Origin: Saccharospirillaceae bacterium
Lineage (GTDB): Bacteria; Pseudomonadota; Gammaproteobacteria; Pseudomonadales; Oceanobacteraceae
NCBI GenBank assembly: GCA_022448365.1
Contig: JAKVCS010000004.1
Span: 124,001-188,000 of the forward strand
Direction: 5' to 3'
Length of the DNA: 64,000 bases
Shown here: piece by piece, positions 18,308-27,772 of the stretch
Position numbering within the stretch: position 1 is the first letter of the stretch
Layout: each line of letters begins with the position of its first letter
Made by a program: the position numbers and the translations under genes
The notes under the pieces: model-generated
Databases searched by the model: none
Seen by the model: the letters and a program-made list of their open reading frames with translations, nothing else
What the model was told of the DNA's origin: nothing

Positions 18308-19246
18308 TTACAGCATTTCTTTAGGAATAGCGCCGTGAAGATAGTTGCTTGGTAAGTCTAAAGACTTCATTGATATACGCTCAAATAAAACAACTTGGCG
18401 ACGCTCATTCAGTATTGTTCTGTAGTGATGCGTACCAATGAATTTGTATATTGCTCTGGTGTCATTGAATACTTGCCCTTCAATAGGAGATGGTCTTTGG
18501 TTAACTCTCTTGACTCCTATTGGGGGTAAGTTACAGCGACCGCATTCGAGAATTACCATGTCCGGCAGTACTTGCTGAACCTGATAAGGGTACTTCTGAG
18601 GGTATAACGACTCTTTGATTGGCTTTCTGGTTCCTGTGATCACAGTGCCTTCGATATCTGTTACATCTGCTTCTCCGACAAGCATGCGCATGAAAAAATT
18701 AAAGTTCATATATAGCCGCTGTTCGTTATCGAATTTAATGACAGATCTTTTCTTCAGAATTGAAATCAGGTTGTCTATGACAAGAGCGCGTTTGGTGTCG
18801 CCAGCGATCTTTTGTGGTTTTACTATTTCAGACTCAGGAATAGATACTTTTGATTTTTTTATGGCCGAAGTAATTGGGCTGTTTTTTTTAGATGTAAACT
18901 GATTTTTTTGTGATTTTGCTGCTTCTTTGCAGTGATCCAATAAATAACTCTGACTCTCATCCAAGTTGGTGATTTTTCCCATTCGCATCCGGCAATCAGA
19001 TGTATTCGGTGGGCACTTGTACAAGTTTGAGTTTGGTCGTGAAGGATCGATCCAGCGAATATCCTCTTTCACGCCAACAGGCCTGCCGAGTCTAAATTCC
19101 GTATCAATGATCTGGCATTGTGAGGTGTCCGGAAGCTGATTCCGTCCAAGTGTGTATCCCTGTATGTCATCGGAGAACAGAATCATCTTATTGCTGCATG
19201 ATGCAAGCAGCACCGTTGATATCAAAAGAAGCTTCTTCATATCCAT
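18308..19246 (-). CDS. Orphan lipoprotein, A+T rich
   Basis: The family is not recognised. The start is uncertain: ATG at 19246 or 19240 gives a clean lipoprotein signal (MKKLLLIS..., lipobox LLASC), while ATG 19273 lies inside an inverted repeat without a Shine-Dalgarno. The product is about 312 residues, with CQIIDTEFRLGRPVG, a Cys pair CGRCNLPPIGVKR and several lysine-rich helices. Base composition is clearly lower in G+C than its neighbours. It stands alone, convergent with the SPOR gene and divergent from recQ, which fits a horizontally gained gene. Confidence 0.7.
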   Translation of the reverse strand: MDMKKLLLISTVLLASCSNKMILFSDDIQGYTLGRNQLPDTSQCQIIDTEFRLGRPVGVKEDIRWIDPSRPNSNLYKCPPNTSDCRMRMGKITNLDESQSYLLDHCKEAAKSQKNQFTSKKNSPITSAIKKSKVSIPESEIVKPQKIAGDTKRALVIDNLISILKKRSVIKFDNEQRLYMNFNFFMRMLVGEADVTDIEGTVITGTRKPIKESLYPQKYPYQVQQVLPDMVILECGRCNLPPIGVKRVNQRPSPIEGQVFNDTRAIYKFIGTHHYRTILNERRQVVLFERISMKSLDLPSNYLHGAIPKEML

Positions 19247-19266
19247 ATCGCTTTTTGTTAAGTATT

Positions 19267-19313
19267 TTATCATTTTAACTATTAAAGGAATCGTTTAATA
19301 GTCAAAATGATAA
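19267..19313. repeat. 20-bp inverted repeat in the lipoprotein promoter region
   Basis: The arms at 19267-19286 and 19294-19313 match at 19 of 20 positions and are separated by GGAATCG. The arms are A+T rich (TTATCATTTTAACTATTAAA). The repeat lies just upstream of the orphan lipoprotein and could be an operator, a transcription attenuator or a small mobile-element remnant. Confidence 0.85.
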
Positions 19314-19429
19314 GACATAAGGTATTGGCGGCCAGCCTTATCGTGTTTCTCCTTATAACCAAGAGTTTTATTATCAGGTGTGACGCCTCTTAGGTATGAT
19401 GCTCATTCACCAGCATCACATTTACCGAT

Positions 19430-21436
19430 ATGACGACATCTCTTCTCTGGCAGCCAGTACTGCAACAAACCTTCGGTTTTGACGGCCTTCGTCCCGGCCA
19501 GCAGCCAGTTGTTGAAGCACTATTGGCGGGTCGCAGCGCTGCGGCGATTTTTCCTACCGGTTCCGGTAAATCGCTGTGTTATCAGCTGCCCGCGTTAATG
19601 CTTCCGAATCTCACTTTAGTGGTGTCGCCACTGTTAGCTTTGATGCAGGATCAGGTGGCGTTTCTGAAGCGTAAGGGGGTTGCGGCCGCCAGTATTGATT
19701 CCAGCCAGAGCCGTGAGGAATCACAACAGATTCAGGCTGATGTGCGCAGTGGTAAAATTAAAATTCTGATGGTGTCCGTTGAGCGCCTGAAGAACGAGCG
19801 CTTCCGTCAGTTTATTGAACAGATTCCGATCTCTCTGCTGGTGGTCGACGAAGCCCATTGTATTTCCGAATGGGGCCATAACTTTCGTCCGGATTATCTA
19901 AAACTGCCGGATTACTGCGCTGACTTTAACATTCCGCAGGTGCTGTTATTAACTGCAACGGCCACTCAAGCAGTGATTGAGGATATGTGTGGTCGTTTTC
20001 AGATTCGGCCGCAGGATGTTGTCACCACTGGTTTTTACCGTTCAAATTTACGCTTGTTAGTGCAACCGACAGCGGAAACCGAACGCAAGCATAAATGCCT
20101 GCAATGGCTGCAGCATCTTCACAATAAACAGTCGCAAAAATCAGAGTCGTTTGGCGCCATTATTTATGTCACGCTGCAGCAAACGGCTCACGAAGTTGCT
20201 GATTTTCTTGCACCGAATTTACCGTTTGCCGTTAAGGCCTATCACGCAGGCTTAAGCAGTGAAGAACGAGAGCGGATTCAGCGCGAGTTTATGGCCGGAG
20301 ACACCCCTTGTATTGTTGCTACCATTGCCTTCGGGATGGGCGTTGATAAAAGCAATATCCGTCAGGTTATGCATTATGACTTACCAAAATCCATCGAAAA
20401 TTACAGCCAGGAAATTGGTCGCGCAGGGCGGGATGGTAAAGCGTCCGATTGTATCATGTTGGCCGACAGCTCTGGTTTTCAGGTGTTGGAGAATTTCGTT
20501 TACGGTGATACACCGGAGTTGACTGGTATTGAAATTGTACTGCAGCAGATCCGCAATAATCTCACCACACATTTTAATGATCAGCGCTGGGAAGTATTAA
20601 TGACGCCGCTATCGGCGCTCAGTAATATCCGTTTACTGCCATTAAAAACGCTGTTGGTGAATCTGGAAATGCGCGGCATCTTAACCGCACAATTCAGTTA
20701 TTTTGCTGAATACAAATACAAGCTGCATATCAGTGAAGCTGAGTTGCTGGCCAGGTTTGATCCACAACGCCAGCAGTTTTTGCAGCAGGTATTAAGCACC
20801 AGTCAAAAAGCACGCAGTTGGATTACGCTCGACACCGATGAGCTGGTAAAGCACAGTGGTGATGCCGATTCCCGCCGTCGAGCGATTGCGGCGCTTGAGT
20901 ATTGTCAGGAGCAGGGCTGGCTGGAATTACAAAGCAAGCAAATGACCGATGTGTATCGTGTCGATGCGAGTAAACTGAATCAACCACAGCTGGCGCAACA
21001 GCTTGCCCATCACTTCGCTGAAAAAGAGCGCAGTGAAATTCAGCGGATTCAGGCAATGTTGCAGCTGCTGCAGCAGCCAAGCTGTCTCAGCCAGTCGCTG
21101 GCACAGTATTTTAACGATCAGATCTTTAATAGCGCTGCGGGACACCAGGGCTGTGGTCATTGTTCCGTGTGCATCGGTAAGCATCAGAGCTGGCCACCAG
21201 CAACAGCGTTGGCCGATTTATCTCAGTATCAGCCGCAGGCATTGTGTCAGCCGTTGCAGCAGGCGATACAGCAGCAGTTTGCTGTAGCGCCATCAGTGGA
21301 TTTGTTAACCCGATATCTGACCGGTATCAGTGCGCCGTGGTTAACCAAAACGAAAGCCCGCCAAATGGGCAATATGGGGCTGCTGGAGCAGTACCCCTAT
21401 GCACAGGTCAAAGACTGGTTAACTAAAACCCTGTAA
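19430..21436 (+). CDS. recQ: RecQ-family ATP-dependent DNA helicase
   Basis: The 668-residue product is an SF2 3'-5' DNA helicase. Motifs are Walker A FPTGSGKS near 43, DEAH within VVDEAHCISEWGHNFRPDY near 143, LLLTATAT, and motif VI QEIGRAGRDGK near 328. A Cys cluster near residue 570 (GCGHCSVC) and RecQ C-terminal winged-helix-like sequence follow. The domain order and the distance to the Cys cluster differ from E. coli RecQ, so it belongs to a RecQ-like subgroup. A hydrolase gene begins 36 bp downstream and is probably co-transcribed. Confidence 0.9.
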   Translation: MTTSLLWQPVLQQTFGFDGLRPGQQPVVEALLAGRSAAAIFPTGSGKSLCYQLPALMLPNLTLVVSPLLALMQDQVAFLKRKGVAAASIDSSQSREESQQIQADVRSGKIKILMVSVERLKNERFRQFIEQIPISLLVVDEAHCISEWGHNFRPDYLKLPDYCADFNIPQVLLLTATATQAVIEDMCGRFQIRPQDVVTTGFYRSNLRLLVQPTAETERKHKCLQWLQHLHNKQSQKSESFGAIIYVTLQQTAHEVADFLAPNLPFAVKAYHAGLSSEERERIQREFMAGDTPCIVATIAFGMGVDKSNIRQVMHYDLPKSIENYSQEIGRAGRDGKASDCIMLADSSGFQVLENFVYGDTPELTGIEIVLQQIRNNLTTHFNDQRWEVLMTPLSALSNIRLLPLKTLLVNLEMRGILTAQFSYFAEYKYKLHISEAELLARFDPQRQQFLQQVLSTSQKARSWITLDTDELVKHSGDADSRRRAIAALEYCQEQGWLELQSKQMTDVYRVDASKLNQPQLAQQLAHHFAEKERSEIQRIQAMLQLLQQPSCLSQSLAQYFNDQIFNSAAGHQGCGHCSVCIGKHQSWPPATALADLSQYQPQALCQPLQQAIQQQFAVAPSVDLLTRYLTGISAPWLTKTKARQMGNMGLLEQYPYAQVKDWLTKTL

Positions 21437-21472
21437 GCTCAGGTAATCGGCCCGGTATTTAAGGAAAAAGAC

Positions 21473-22345
21473 ATGGCGGTTTTGCATAGCGAACATTCAC
21501 TGATGATCACGACCCCGGAAGGGGAAAAGCAAATGGTCTATCAGCTATGGCAACCAATAGCGCAGCAACCCAAACGCGTGGTGATCTGCGTTCATGGGCT
21601 TACCCGCAACAGTCGGGACTTTGATTTTCTGGCCCGCGAGTTGGCGATTGATGCGCTTGTGATCTGTCCCGATGTATTGGGGCGCGGTGATAGTGATTAC
21701 ATGGATGATTCTGGTCACTATGGCTACCCGCTTTATCTGCAACAAATGACTCAGCTCCTGGGATTTATTCAGCAGGAATATGCACCACAACAATGCGATT
21801 GGGTTGGCACTTCCATGGGAGGGTTAATTGGAATGATGCTGTGTGCCACTCCTGCAGATCAGTTGCCACTCACTATCGACCGGCTGGTGTTAAACGATGT
21901 GGGGTATTTTATTCCGCACAAGGCACTGCTGCGCATCGCTATGTACGTTGGCAGAAAAAAAGCCTTCGATTCGCTGACTGAAGCTGAGCTGTATCTGCGT
22001 CATATTGCTAAAACGTTTGGCTTATTGTCGGATGAGCAATGGCAGCATTTGGCAAAACATGGCACCCAAGCGTCCGGTGACCAACTGACATTACGTTACG
22101 ACACAGCAATTGCGACGGCCTTTAACAACGTAAACGGCGACATCGATTTATCACCCATTTGGTCTCAGGTTCAGCAAGCGGTGTTGTTAGTGCGAGGTCA
22201 GGAGTCAGATTTATTATTGGCACAGACTGCCATCAGTATGGCTGAACAGGACAACGTTACGCTGGTCGAGTTTGAAGGCGTTGGTCATGCTCCAATGTTT
22301 ATGGACGCAGAGCAGATAAATACCGTTAAGCATTTTATTGCGTGA
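21473..22345 (+). CDS. Alpha/beta-fold hydrolase
   Basis: The 290-residue cytosolic enzyme has the alpha/beta-hydrolase features: oxyanion-type HGLTRNSRDFD near 40, the nucleophile elbow GTSMGG with Ser near 105, and the C-terminal His in VGHAPMFMD near 275. It lacks a signal peptide. The substrate cannot be told from sequence; such proteins are esterases or C-C hydrolases. It lies 36 bp after recQ in the same direction. The ATG at 21473 follows GGAAAAAGAC. Confidence 0.9.
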   Translation: MAVLHSEHSLMITTPEGEKQMVYQLWQPIAQQPKRVVICVHGLTRNSRDFDFLARELAIDALVICPDVLGRGDSDYMDDSGHYGYPLYLQQMTQLLGFIQQEYAPQQCDWVGTSMGGLIGMMLCATPADQLPLTIDRLVLNDVGYFIPHKALLRIAMYVGRKKAFDSLTEAELYLRHIAKTFGLLSDEQWQHLAKHGTQASGDQLTLRYDTAIATAFNNVNGDIDLSPIWSQVQQAVLLVRGQESDLLLAQTAISMAEQDNVTLVEFEGVGHAPMFMDAEQINTVKHFIA

Positions 22346-22537
22346 TAGGTTGGTTTTTATAAGCGAATGATGTCGCTTTGCAATTTTGGCCTTCGGTTGT
22401 TCCTTTTTGGAAAGACACTATCTGTGAAGTGGTTCAAATAATTACAAACAGGAAACAAATTGCAGCAATAACTACAAGGAGCGCTGGCGTAGTCCGTCCT
22501 ATCATAAAGTGTTCAACAGATTCTTCTGGACAGGGCA

Positions 22538-22705
22538 GTGAACAAATACCTGATAAATCGACGTAACGCCGTTGGTTCGCGTGAATTCGTTTTTTCCGAC
22601 GTTGGCTACACCGAGGACGTACCCAGCGAAAGCGAAGTGTTGCATGTGCATATGTACGCTGCGCTGGCGGCCACGGTATTGGTCTTGTTGGTTTGGCTTA
22701 TCTGA
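22538..22705 (+). CDS. Small single-pass membrane protein, 55 residues, GTG start
   Basis: An open frame begins at GTG 22538 with GGACAGG upstream and a stop codon further upstream in the same frame. It encodes a basic N-terminus (MNKYLINRRNAVGSREF), an acidic stretch (DVGYTEDVPSESEV) and a C-terminal hydrophobic helix of about 16 residues ending WLI. The layout and the terminator 28 bp later support a real gene. I do not recognise the family. No other gene lies between the hydrolase and tRNA-Phe. Confidence 0.6.
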   Translation: MNKYLINRRNAVGSREFVFSDVGYTEDVPSESEVLHVHMYAALAATVLVLLVWLI

Positions 22706-22732
22706 CTGTATTGCTGGACAATTTTTAGGCAT

Positions 22733-22764
22733 AAAAAAACCGCATTCAATGATGCGGTTTTTTT
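22733..22764. terminator. Bidirectional terminator between the small protein gene and tRNA-Phe
   Basis: A 13-bp perfect stem AAAAAAACCGCAT / ATGCGGTTTTTTT with a 6-base loop lies 10 bp from the tRNA 3' end. It suits both the small gene (+) and the tRNA (-). Confidence 0.9.
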
Positions 22765-22774
22765 ATGAAATAAG

Positions 22775-22850
22775 TGGTGCCCAGAGGCGGAATCGAACCA
22801 CCGACACGGGGATTTTCAATCCCCTGCTCTACCGACTGAGCTATCTGGGC
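22775..22850 (-). tRNA. tRNA-Phe (GAA)
   Basis: The 76-nt cloverleaf reads GCCCAGATAGCTCAGTCGG onwards on the minus strand. The acceptor stem GCCCAGA pairs with TCTGGGC, the anticodon loop is ATTGAAAAT with GAA, the T arm is GGTGGTTCGATTCCGCC, and CCA is encoded. It lies downstream of yggX in the same direction. Confidence 0.97.
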
Positions 22851-22934
22851 ACTTCAGAGAAGCGTTGCTGCTTGCCTCTCAAGTGGCGCGTATTAAACCC
22901 TTTGTCTGACCAGCTGTCAACACTTGTTTTTACT

Positions 22935-23213
22935 TTATTTGTCTTTATTTTCAGGCACATAGCCTTCGGCCAGATCAAACTCCTGACCACTTAGGAACTT
23001 ATCGCGTTGTTCGGTAATGTATTTACGCGCCTGCATGTCCATCATATTAAGGTGTTTTTCGTTAATGAGCCGGGTCTGATGCTCGGTCCATTCGTTCCAC
23101 GCTTGCTTCGACGTGTTGTTAAATACTTCCTCACCTTTCGGACCCGGAAACGGGATGGTCTCCAGCCCCTCCAGTTCCTGTTGGTATTTTTGGCAGAATA
23201 CGGTGCGACTCAT
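22935..23213 (-). CDS. yggX: Probable Fe(2+)-trafficking protein
   Basis: The 92-residue product begins MSRTVFCQKYQQELEGLE with the family's conserved Cys7 and ends in a charged tail; the body KQAWNEWTEHQTRLINEKHLNM is typical. YggX protects Fe-S proteins against oxidative damage and may handle iron. It starts 12 bp after the mutY stop, so the two form the usual mutY-yggX operon. MutY itself has a 4Fe-4S cluster, which makes the pairing sensible. Confidence 0.97.
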   Translation of the reverse strand: MSRTVFCQKYQQELEGLETIPFPGPKGEEVFNNTSKQAWNEWTEHQTRLINEKHLNMMDMQARKYITEQRDKFLSGQEFDLAEGYVPENKDK

Positions 23214-23225
23214 AAGGGGTCCTCG

Positions 23226-24272
23226 TCAGATTTCACTCAGGTGCAGCAGTTTTTTAACCGGTGCAGCCAGGCCCAGTTCGCTGGGGTTAGCGGGATTGTA
23301 CCAGTGGCTGCTGTGTTCACCTATTGGCTGTGGCGAGGTTGGTAATGAAAATTTCAGCGGCTGAATCTGAAGATGGTAATGGCTGAAGGTATGACGAAAG
23401 TTATCCAACCATTCAGCCTGTCCTTCACAGCCCAGGTGTTGCTTTAACCAGCTATGAGCCTCGGCTTCACTGCTGACTTCCGGAAAGCTCCACAAGCCAC
23501 CCCAGATGCCGGATTGCGGCCGCTGTTGCAGATACAGTTCGCCGTCTGGTTTTTCGATCATTAGCAGAATGGTGTGCTTTTCCGGTTTTTCTTTTTTGGG
23601 TTTTGAATTGGGGAACTGAGTCGGTTTACCGGTCTTGTAGCCTTCGCATTGTGGCTGCAACGGGCAGATGCCGCAGGCTGGTTTACTGCGGGTACACAGG
23701 GTTGCTCCCAGATCCATCATGGTCTGTGTGTATTCACGGTGACTGTGAGCAGGGGTGAGCTGTTCTGCCACATCCCACAGCTGTTTTTGCACAGCGGTGG
23801 TTCCTGGCCAGCCCTCCACGGCGTAAAAACGGGTTAGTACCCGCTTGACGTTGCCATCCAGAATCGGAGCACGGATGCCCATGCTAATTGACGCAATGGC
23901 ACCTGCGGTAGAGCGGCCGATACCGGGCAGCTCCGTCAGTTGCTCGACGGATTGTGGGAATTCGCCATTGTAATGTTGCACGACGCGCTGGGCGCAGGCG
24001 TGCAGATTACGGCCGCGGGCGTAGTAGCCCAGTCCGGTCCAAAGGTGCAGCACTTCGTCCTGTTCAGCCTTTGCCAGACTGAGGACATCCGGAAAGCGTT
24101 GCATAAATCGTTCAAAGTAGGGAATTACTGTGGCGACCTGGGTTTGTTGCAGCATAATCTCAGACACCCAGACCCGATATGGGTTGATGCTCTGCTGCCA
24201 CGGCAGGTGTTTGCGGCCGTGTTTGTGGTACCAGGCAAGTACCACGTCGCTGAATTGGAACTGCTCACTCAT
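23226..24272 (-). CDS. mutY: A/G-specific adenine DNA glycosylase
   Basis: The 348-residue product removes adenine mispaired with 8-oxoguanine or G. The helix-hairpin-helix [18 protein letters not shown] near 110 is followed by the catalytic Asp in [12 protein letters not shown]. The 4Fe-4S motif C-x6-C-x2-C-x5-C is [17 protein letters not shown] near 190. A C-terminal NUDIX-like domain follows ([18 protein letters not shown]). It is first in the mutY-yggX operon. Confidence 0.97.
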   Translation of the reverse strand: MSEQFQFSDVVLAWYHKHGRKHLPWQQSINPYRVWVSEIMLQQTQVATVIPYFERFMQRFPDVLSLAKAEQDEVLHLWTGLGYYARGRNLHACAQRVVQHYNGEFPQSVEQLTELPGIGRSTAGAIASISMGIRAPILDGNVKRVLTRFYAVEGWPGTTAVQKQLWDVAEQLTPAHSHREYTQTMMDLGATLCTRSKPACGICPLQPQCEGYKTGKPTQFPNSKPKKEKPEKHTILLMIEKPDGELYLQQRPQSGIWGGLWSFPEVSSEAEAHSWLKQHLGCEGQAEWLDNFRHTFSHYHLQIQPLKFSLPTSPQPIGEHSSHWYNPANPSELGLAAPVKKLLHLSEI

Positions 24273-24344
24273 CTGTTTTTTATCACTGCTTTTTATCCGC
24301 CGCAGTATACCTGAGTGTGGCGTTCGGACTAATAGCCGTAATGA

Positions 24345-26756
24345 TCAGACTTCGGAGTGATTGGCTTGTCGCTGGCGTTCGTTTTCATGCAGGAACTGAT
24401 GCAGCTGGCCGAGTGATAATGGCCTGCTGAACAGATAGCCCTGTCCCTCGTCGCAATTATTACGACGCAGGAAGTGCAGCTGCTCCTGTGTTTCTACACC
24501 CTCGGCAACCACTTCCAGACTGAGCTTGTGAGCCATTGCGATGACTGCTGCTGTGATTGCCATATCGTTCTGGTCTTCAGGAATATCCATAACAAAGGAG
24601 CGATCGACTTTTAGTACGTCGATTGGAAAACGCTTGATGTAGGCCAGCGATGAATAACCGGTGCCAAAGTCATCAATCGCAATTGATACGCCGGTTTTTT
24701 TGATTTCCTGCATGGTGTGGATGGCGCTTTCGACATCATCCATCAGTGTACTTTCGGTGATCTCAAGCTCCAGGCATTGAGCCGGAATCTGGCTTACTTC
24801 AATGACATTGCGGATCTGTTTCACCAGGTGTGGGTCTGCAAACTGCTTGGCTGACAGGTTTACGGCAACCTTAGCGGTTTCCGGTAATATACCGGTGCGT
24901 ATCAGTGTACTGATCTGACGACAGCTCTGCTCCAGTACCCAACTTCCGATTGCCAGAATCTGACCGGTTTCCTCCGCGACCGGAATAAACCGGTCGGGGG
25001 TTACCATGCCTTTTTCCGGATGGACCCAGCGAATCAGAGTTTCGACGCCGGTTACGCTGTAATCAAACAGGCTGACTTTAGGCTGAAACATGAGTGTAAA
25101 CTGGTCGCGCTGAATGGCGTCTTTCAGCTCTTTTTCCATGGCCAGGTGTTCAAGGATGGAATGGTTCATATCTTCAGAGAAGAACTGGAAGTTGTTGCGA
25201 CCAAGTTCCTTGGCACGATACATCGCCAGGTCAGCGTTTTTCATCAGGGTATTTACGTTGCTGGAGTCCTCTGGCGTCATGGTTATGCCAATACTGACCG
25301 TAGTGACAATGTCCTGACCTTTGATGCGGATAGGCTTTGCCAGCGCGTGCAGCAGTTTTTCTGCAACAATGAGGACGTCTGCTGTCTGATGAACATCCGT
25401 GAGCAGAATCGTGAACTCGTCGCCACCAATGCGCGACACGGTATCATTTTCGCGAACGGTGGCGTTCAGCCGGGCGGCGACTTCTTTCAGGAGAATATCG
25501 CCGGCATCATGGCCTAAGGTATCGTTGATGCGCTTGAACTGATCCATATCGAGAAACATCAGTGCCATCGAGCTACCGGAGCGCATCACACTTTTTACTG
25601 CTTTCTCAAGGCGATTCTTGAACAGTCGGCGGTTGGCCAGTCCGGTAAGCGGGTCGTAAAAAGCCAGATTTTCCATCTGAATCTGCGCCGCTTTCAGCTC
25701 CGAGATATCGGAGATGGCTCCAAGGTATCCTAATAATCCGCCATTGCGGTCGTGCAGGGCGCCGGCCAACAGATGAATCCAGGTATGACCGCCTTCGCGG
25801 GTTGCAAGGCGAAGTTCCAGCGCAATACTTTCCTGATCACAGACCAGGCGATTCCAGGCTTGTTGCACCAATATAAGGTCTGCTGGATGCACCAGTTCGA
25901 ACCACTCCTGCAGGGTGGGGTCATCTTTCAGCAGGCCATGAATGTCTCGCCAGCGTTGGTTGACGTACTGCAGTTTTTGATTGGTATCTACCTGAAAAAT
26001 ACCTACAGGTGACAAGGCGGTTAATTTCCGGAAGCGCTCCTCACTGGTTTTCAGTGAGCTGTTTTCTTCTTCGATCGTACCCAGCAGGCCATTAAACAGA
26101 TCAACCAGGTCGCCCAGTTCATCGTTGTTTTCTTTTGCAGCACGAATGGAATAGTCCTTGTTGCTCATAATGCTCTGCAGCGTATTGCTGAGTTCCCGCA
26201 TTGGCCGGACCACCACGTCTTGCAGCTGATTCGCCAGGAAGACCGCAAGCACGACCGCCACGGCAAGAATCAGTAAAGAAAAAACCAGAAACTGGTTGAA
26301 GCGCTGCAATAAGTCATCACGACTGTTTTCTATATAGAGAGTGCCTATATGTTGTTGGTCAAGCCGGATAATAAAGTACTGACTGAAGTTGTTATTTTTA
26401 GCGGCCTGTAACTGCGCCAGTATGGTCGGACAGCTGTTGATATCTGAATTACTGGTGTATTGCGCAGCCAGTTTTTGATATTCATCGTAGATACAGCCAC
26501 GCACGACGTTACTGTCGGCTTTGAGTGTATCGAGATTGGTTTTCAGCAGGTCAAAATCGTTGAAGGTCAGTGCTGTTGTGGCGCGATTGGCAATCACCTC
26601 ACCGAGAACGGATAACTTGTTCTGAGTATCCTGGCGGCTGAGGTAATATTCTAATGACATGTATGCCAGATTGGATAACAGCAGGGTCAGGCCGGTTGTT
26701 ATCAATGAAATAATAACCAACTTGCGTCTGAGTGACTGTGTCTGAAGTGCCCGCAT
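24345..26756 (-). CDS. Membrane PAS-GGDEF-EAL c-di-GMP signalling protein
   Basis: The 803-residue product has two membrane segments at about 12-33 and 157-177 around a periplasmic CHASE8-like sensor, then HAMP at 178-232 and PAS at 240-355. The GGDEF domain at about 365-530 has an intact RIGGDEF, and the EAL domain at 545-795 has ETLIRW in place of EAL, plus DDFGTGYSSL. Both synthesis and breakdown of c-di-GMP are possible; the conserved ExLxR and DDFGTG suggest the EAL part is active. It lies downstream of mlaC, but a terminator separates them, so it is probably transcribed alone. The input signal is unknown. Confidence 0.93.
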   Translation of the reverse strand: MRALQTQSLRRKLVIISLITTGLTLLLSNLAYMSLEYYLSRQDTQNKLSVLGEVIANRATTALTFNDFDLLKTNLDTLKADSNVVRGCIYDEYQKLAAQYTSNSDINSCPTILAQLQAAKNNNFSQYFIIRLDQQHIGTLYIENSRDDLLQRFNQFLVFSLLILAVAVVLAVFLANQLQDVVVRPMRELSNTLQSIMSNKDYSIRAAKENNDELGDLVDLFNGLLGTIEEENSSLKTSEERFRKLTALSPVGIFQVDTNQKLQYVNQRWRDIHGLLKDDPTLQEWFELVHPADLILVQQAWNRLVCDQESIALELRLATREGGHTWIHLLAGALHDRNGGLLGYLGAISDISELKAAQIQMENLAFYDPLTGLANRRLFKNRLEKAVKSVMRSGSSMALMFLDMDQFKRINDTLGHDAGDILLKEVAARLNATVRENDTVSRIGGDEFTILLTDVHQTADVLIVAEKLLHALAKPIRIKGQDIVTTVSIGITMTPEDSSNVNTLMKNADLAMYRAKELGRNNFQFFSEDMNHSILEHLAMEKELKDAIQRDQFTLMFQPKVSLFDYSVTGVETLIRWVHPEKGMVTPDRFIPVAEETGQILAIGSWVLEQSCRQISTLIRTGILPETAKVAVNLSAKQFADPHLVKQIRNVIEVSQIPAQCLELEITESTLMDDVESAIHTMQEIKKTGVSIAIDDFGTGYSSLAYIKRFPIDVLKVDRSFVMDIPEDQNDMAITAAVIAMAHKLSLEVVAEGVETQEQLHFLRRNNCDEGQGYLFSRPLSLGQLHQFLHENERQRQANHSEV

Positions 26757-26959
26757 GTAACCTACAACTCATGTCCATGGTGTTATGCATTATGGGTGCT
26801 AATGCGCTCCCTGCACCTATTACCGAATGCGTTTCAACCCGTCTGCATTAATGAATGATTAGTTTAACGTTAGTTGAATATACTAAACAGGCAATGTCAG
26901 AGGTGAACTACTGAGCGATGAGTATCGGACAGGCTTCGATGTCTGGCAATCGTTGAGAC

Positions 26960-26992
26960 AAAAAAAAGCAGCTTTGTTACAAAAGCTGCTAA
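26960..26992 (-). terminator. Terminator of the mlaC-like gene
   Basis: On the minus strand AGCAGCTTTT pairs with CAAAGCTGCT and is followed by a T tract. It starts 39 bp after the mlaC stop. Confidence 0.8.
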
Positions 26993-27028
26993 ATCCGTTT
27001 TATCAAACGGGGATTGGAGAGAAGATGG

Positions 27029-27649
27029 TTAGCGCTGCGCTTGCTGGATTTCAGACTGCTGCAGCTCTTTCAACAGCTCTGCGATAGAGACGTTCTGCAA
27101 GCGGTCACTCAGTTGTTGGCGGTAGGTTTTCACCATGCCCAGGCCTGCAACAATGGCATCATAGATCTGCCATTGTTGTGTTTTTTTATTGCGGTACAGG
27201 CGGAAATCGATGGGTACTGTGCTGCCGTTGTTCTGAATCAGATTACCTTTTACCAATGCACGGTCGCCACGGTTATTGAATTTCGCGTTTTCAAATGTGA
27301 ACTGTTCGCCGTTAAAGGCTTTAAAGGCACCGGTGTAAGTGCGAATCTGTAGATCTCGGAAGCTGTCGATGAAAGCAGCTTGCTGCTCTTTGCTGGCACG
27401 ACGCCAATGTTTGCCGAGTGCCCCTTTGGCAATCTTTTTCTGATCAATAGCCGGAACGATGTAGGTCATTACCAGACGACGAATCTGTTCGTCTGTACGA
27501 TCTTCCTGATTCAGTTTCTTCAGCTCACTGATTACGCCCAGGGTTGCGGTTTCGACTACTTCGTTAGGTTGCGATGCATTCGCGCTGCCTGCTGTCAGAA
27601 ATGCCAGAAAGATAAAAAACGAAACCACAGACTGTATAGCAATTTTCAT
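27029..27649 (-). CDS. mlaC: MlaC-like periplasmic phospholipid-binding protein
   Basis: The 206-residue product starts at ATG 27649 (GGAGAG upstream) with a signal peptide ending ANA-SQ. The mature part has the MlaC/Ttg2D pattern: LVMTYIVPAIDQKKIAKGALGKHWRRAS, FRDLQIRTYTGAF, and the C-terminal QWQIYDAIVAGLGMVKTYRQQ. MlaC shuttles phospholipids between the outer-membrane MlaA complex and the inner-membrane MlaFEDB transporter. None of those partners is nearby, so this is either a second copy or a displaced one. Confidence 0.88.
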   Translation of the reverse strand: MKIAIQSVVSFFIFLAFLTAGSANASQPNEVVETATLGVISELKKLNQEDRTDEQIRRLVMTYIVPAIDQKKIAKGALGKHWRRASKEQQAAFIDSFRDLQIRTYTGAFKAFNGEQFTFENAKFNNRGDRALVKGNLIQNNGSTVPIDFRLYRNKKTQQWQIYDAIVAGLGMVKTYRQQLSDRLQNVSIAELLKELQQSEIQQAQR

Positions 27650-27772
27650 AACAACGCTCTCCATCAGTAATTGTGTAACTGATGGAAAGTATGGTCGTGA
27701 ATCTGGCTAATGATTAGACAGGAAATAGTTAATTGATTGTTCCAGAAATGGAACGTGTTAAGGAAGTGTTAA

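Noticed and set aside
22378..22566. 62-residue plus-strand frame after the hydrolase
   Set aside because: No Shine-Dalgarno, overlaps the better-supported 55-residue gene in another frame, and has no recognisable pattern.
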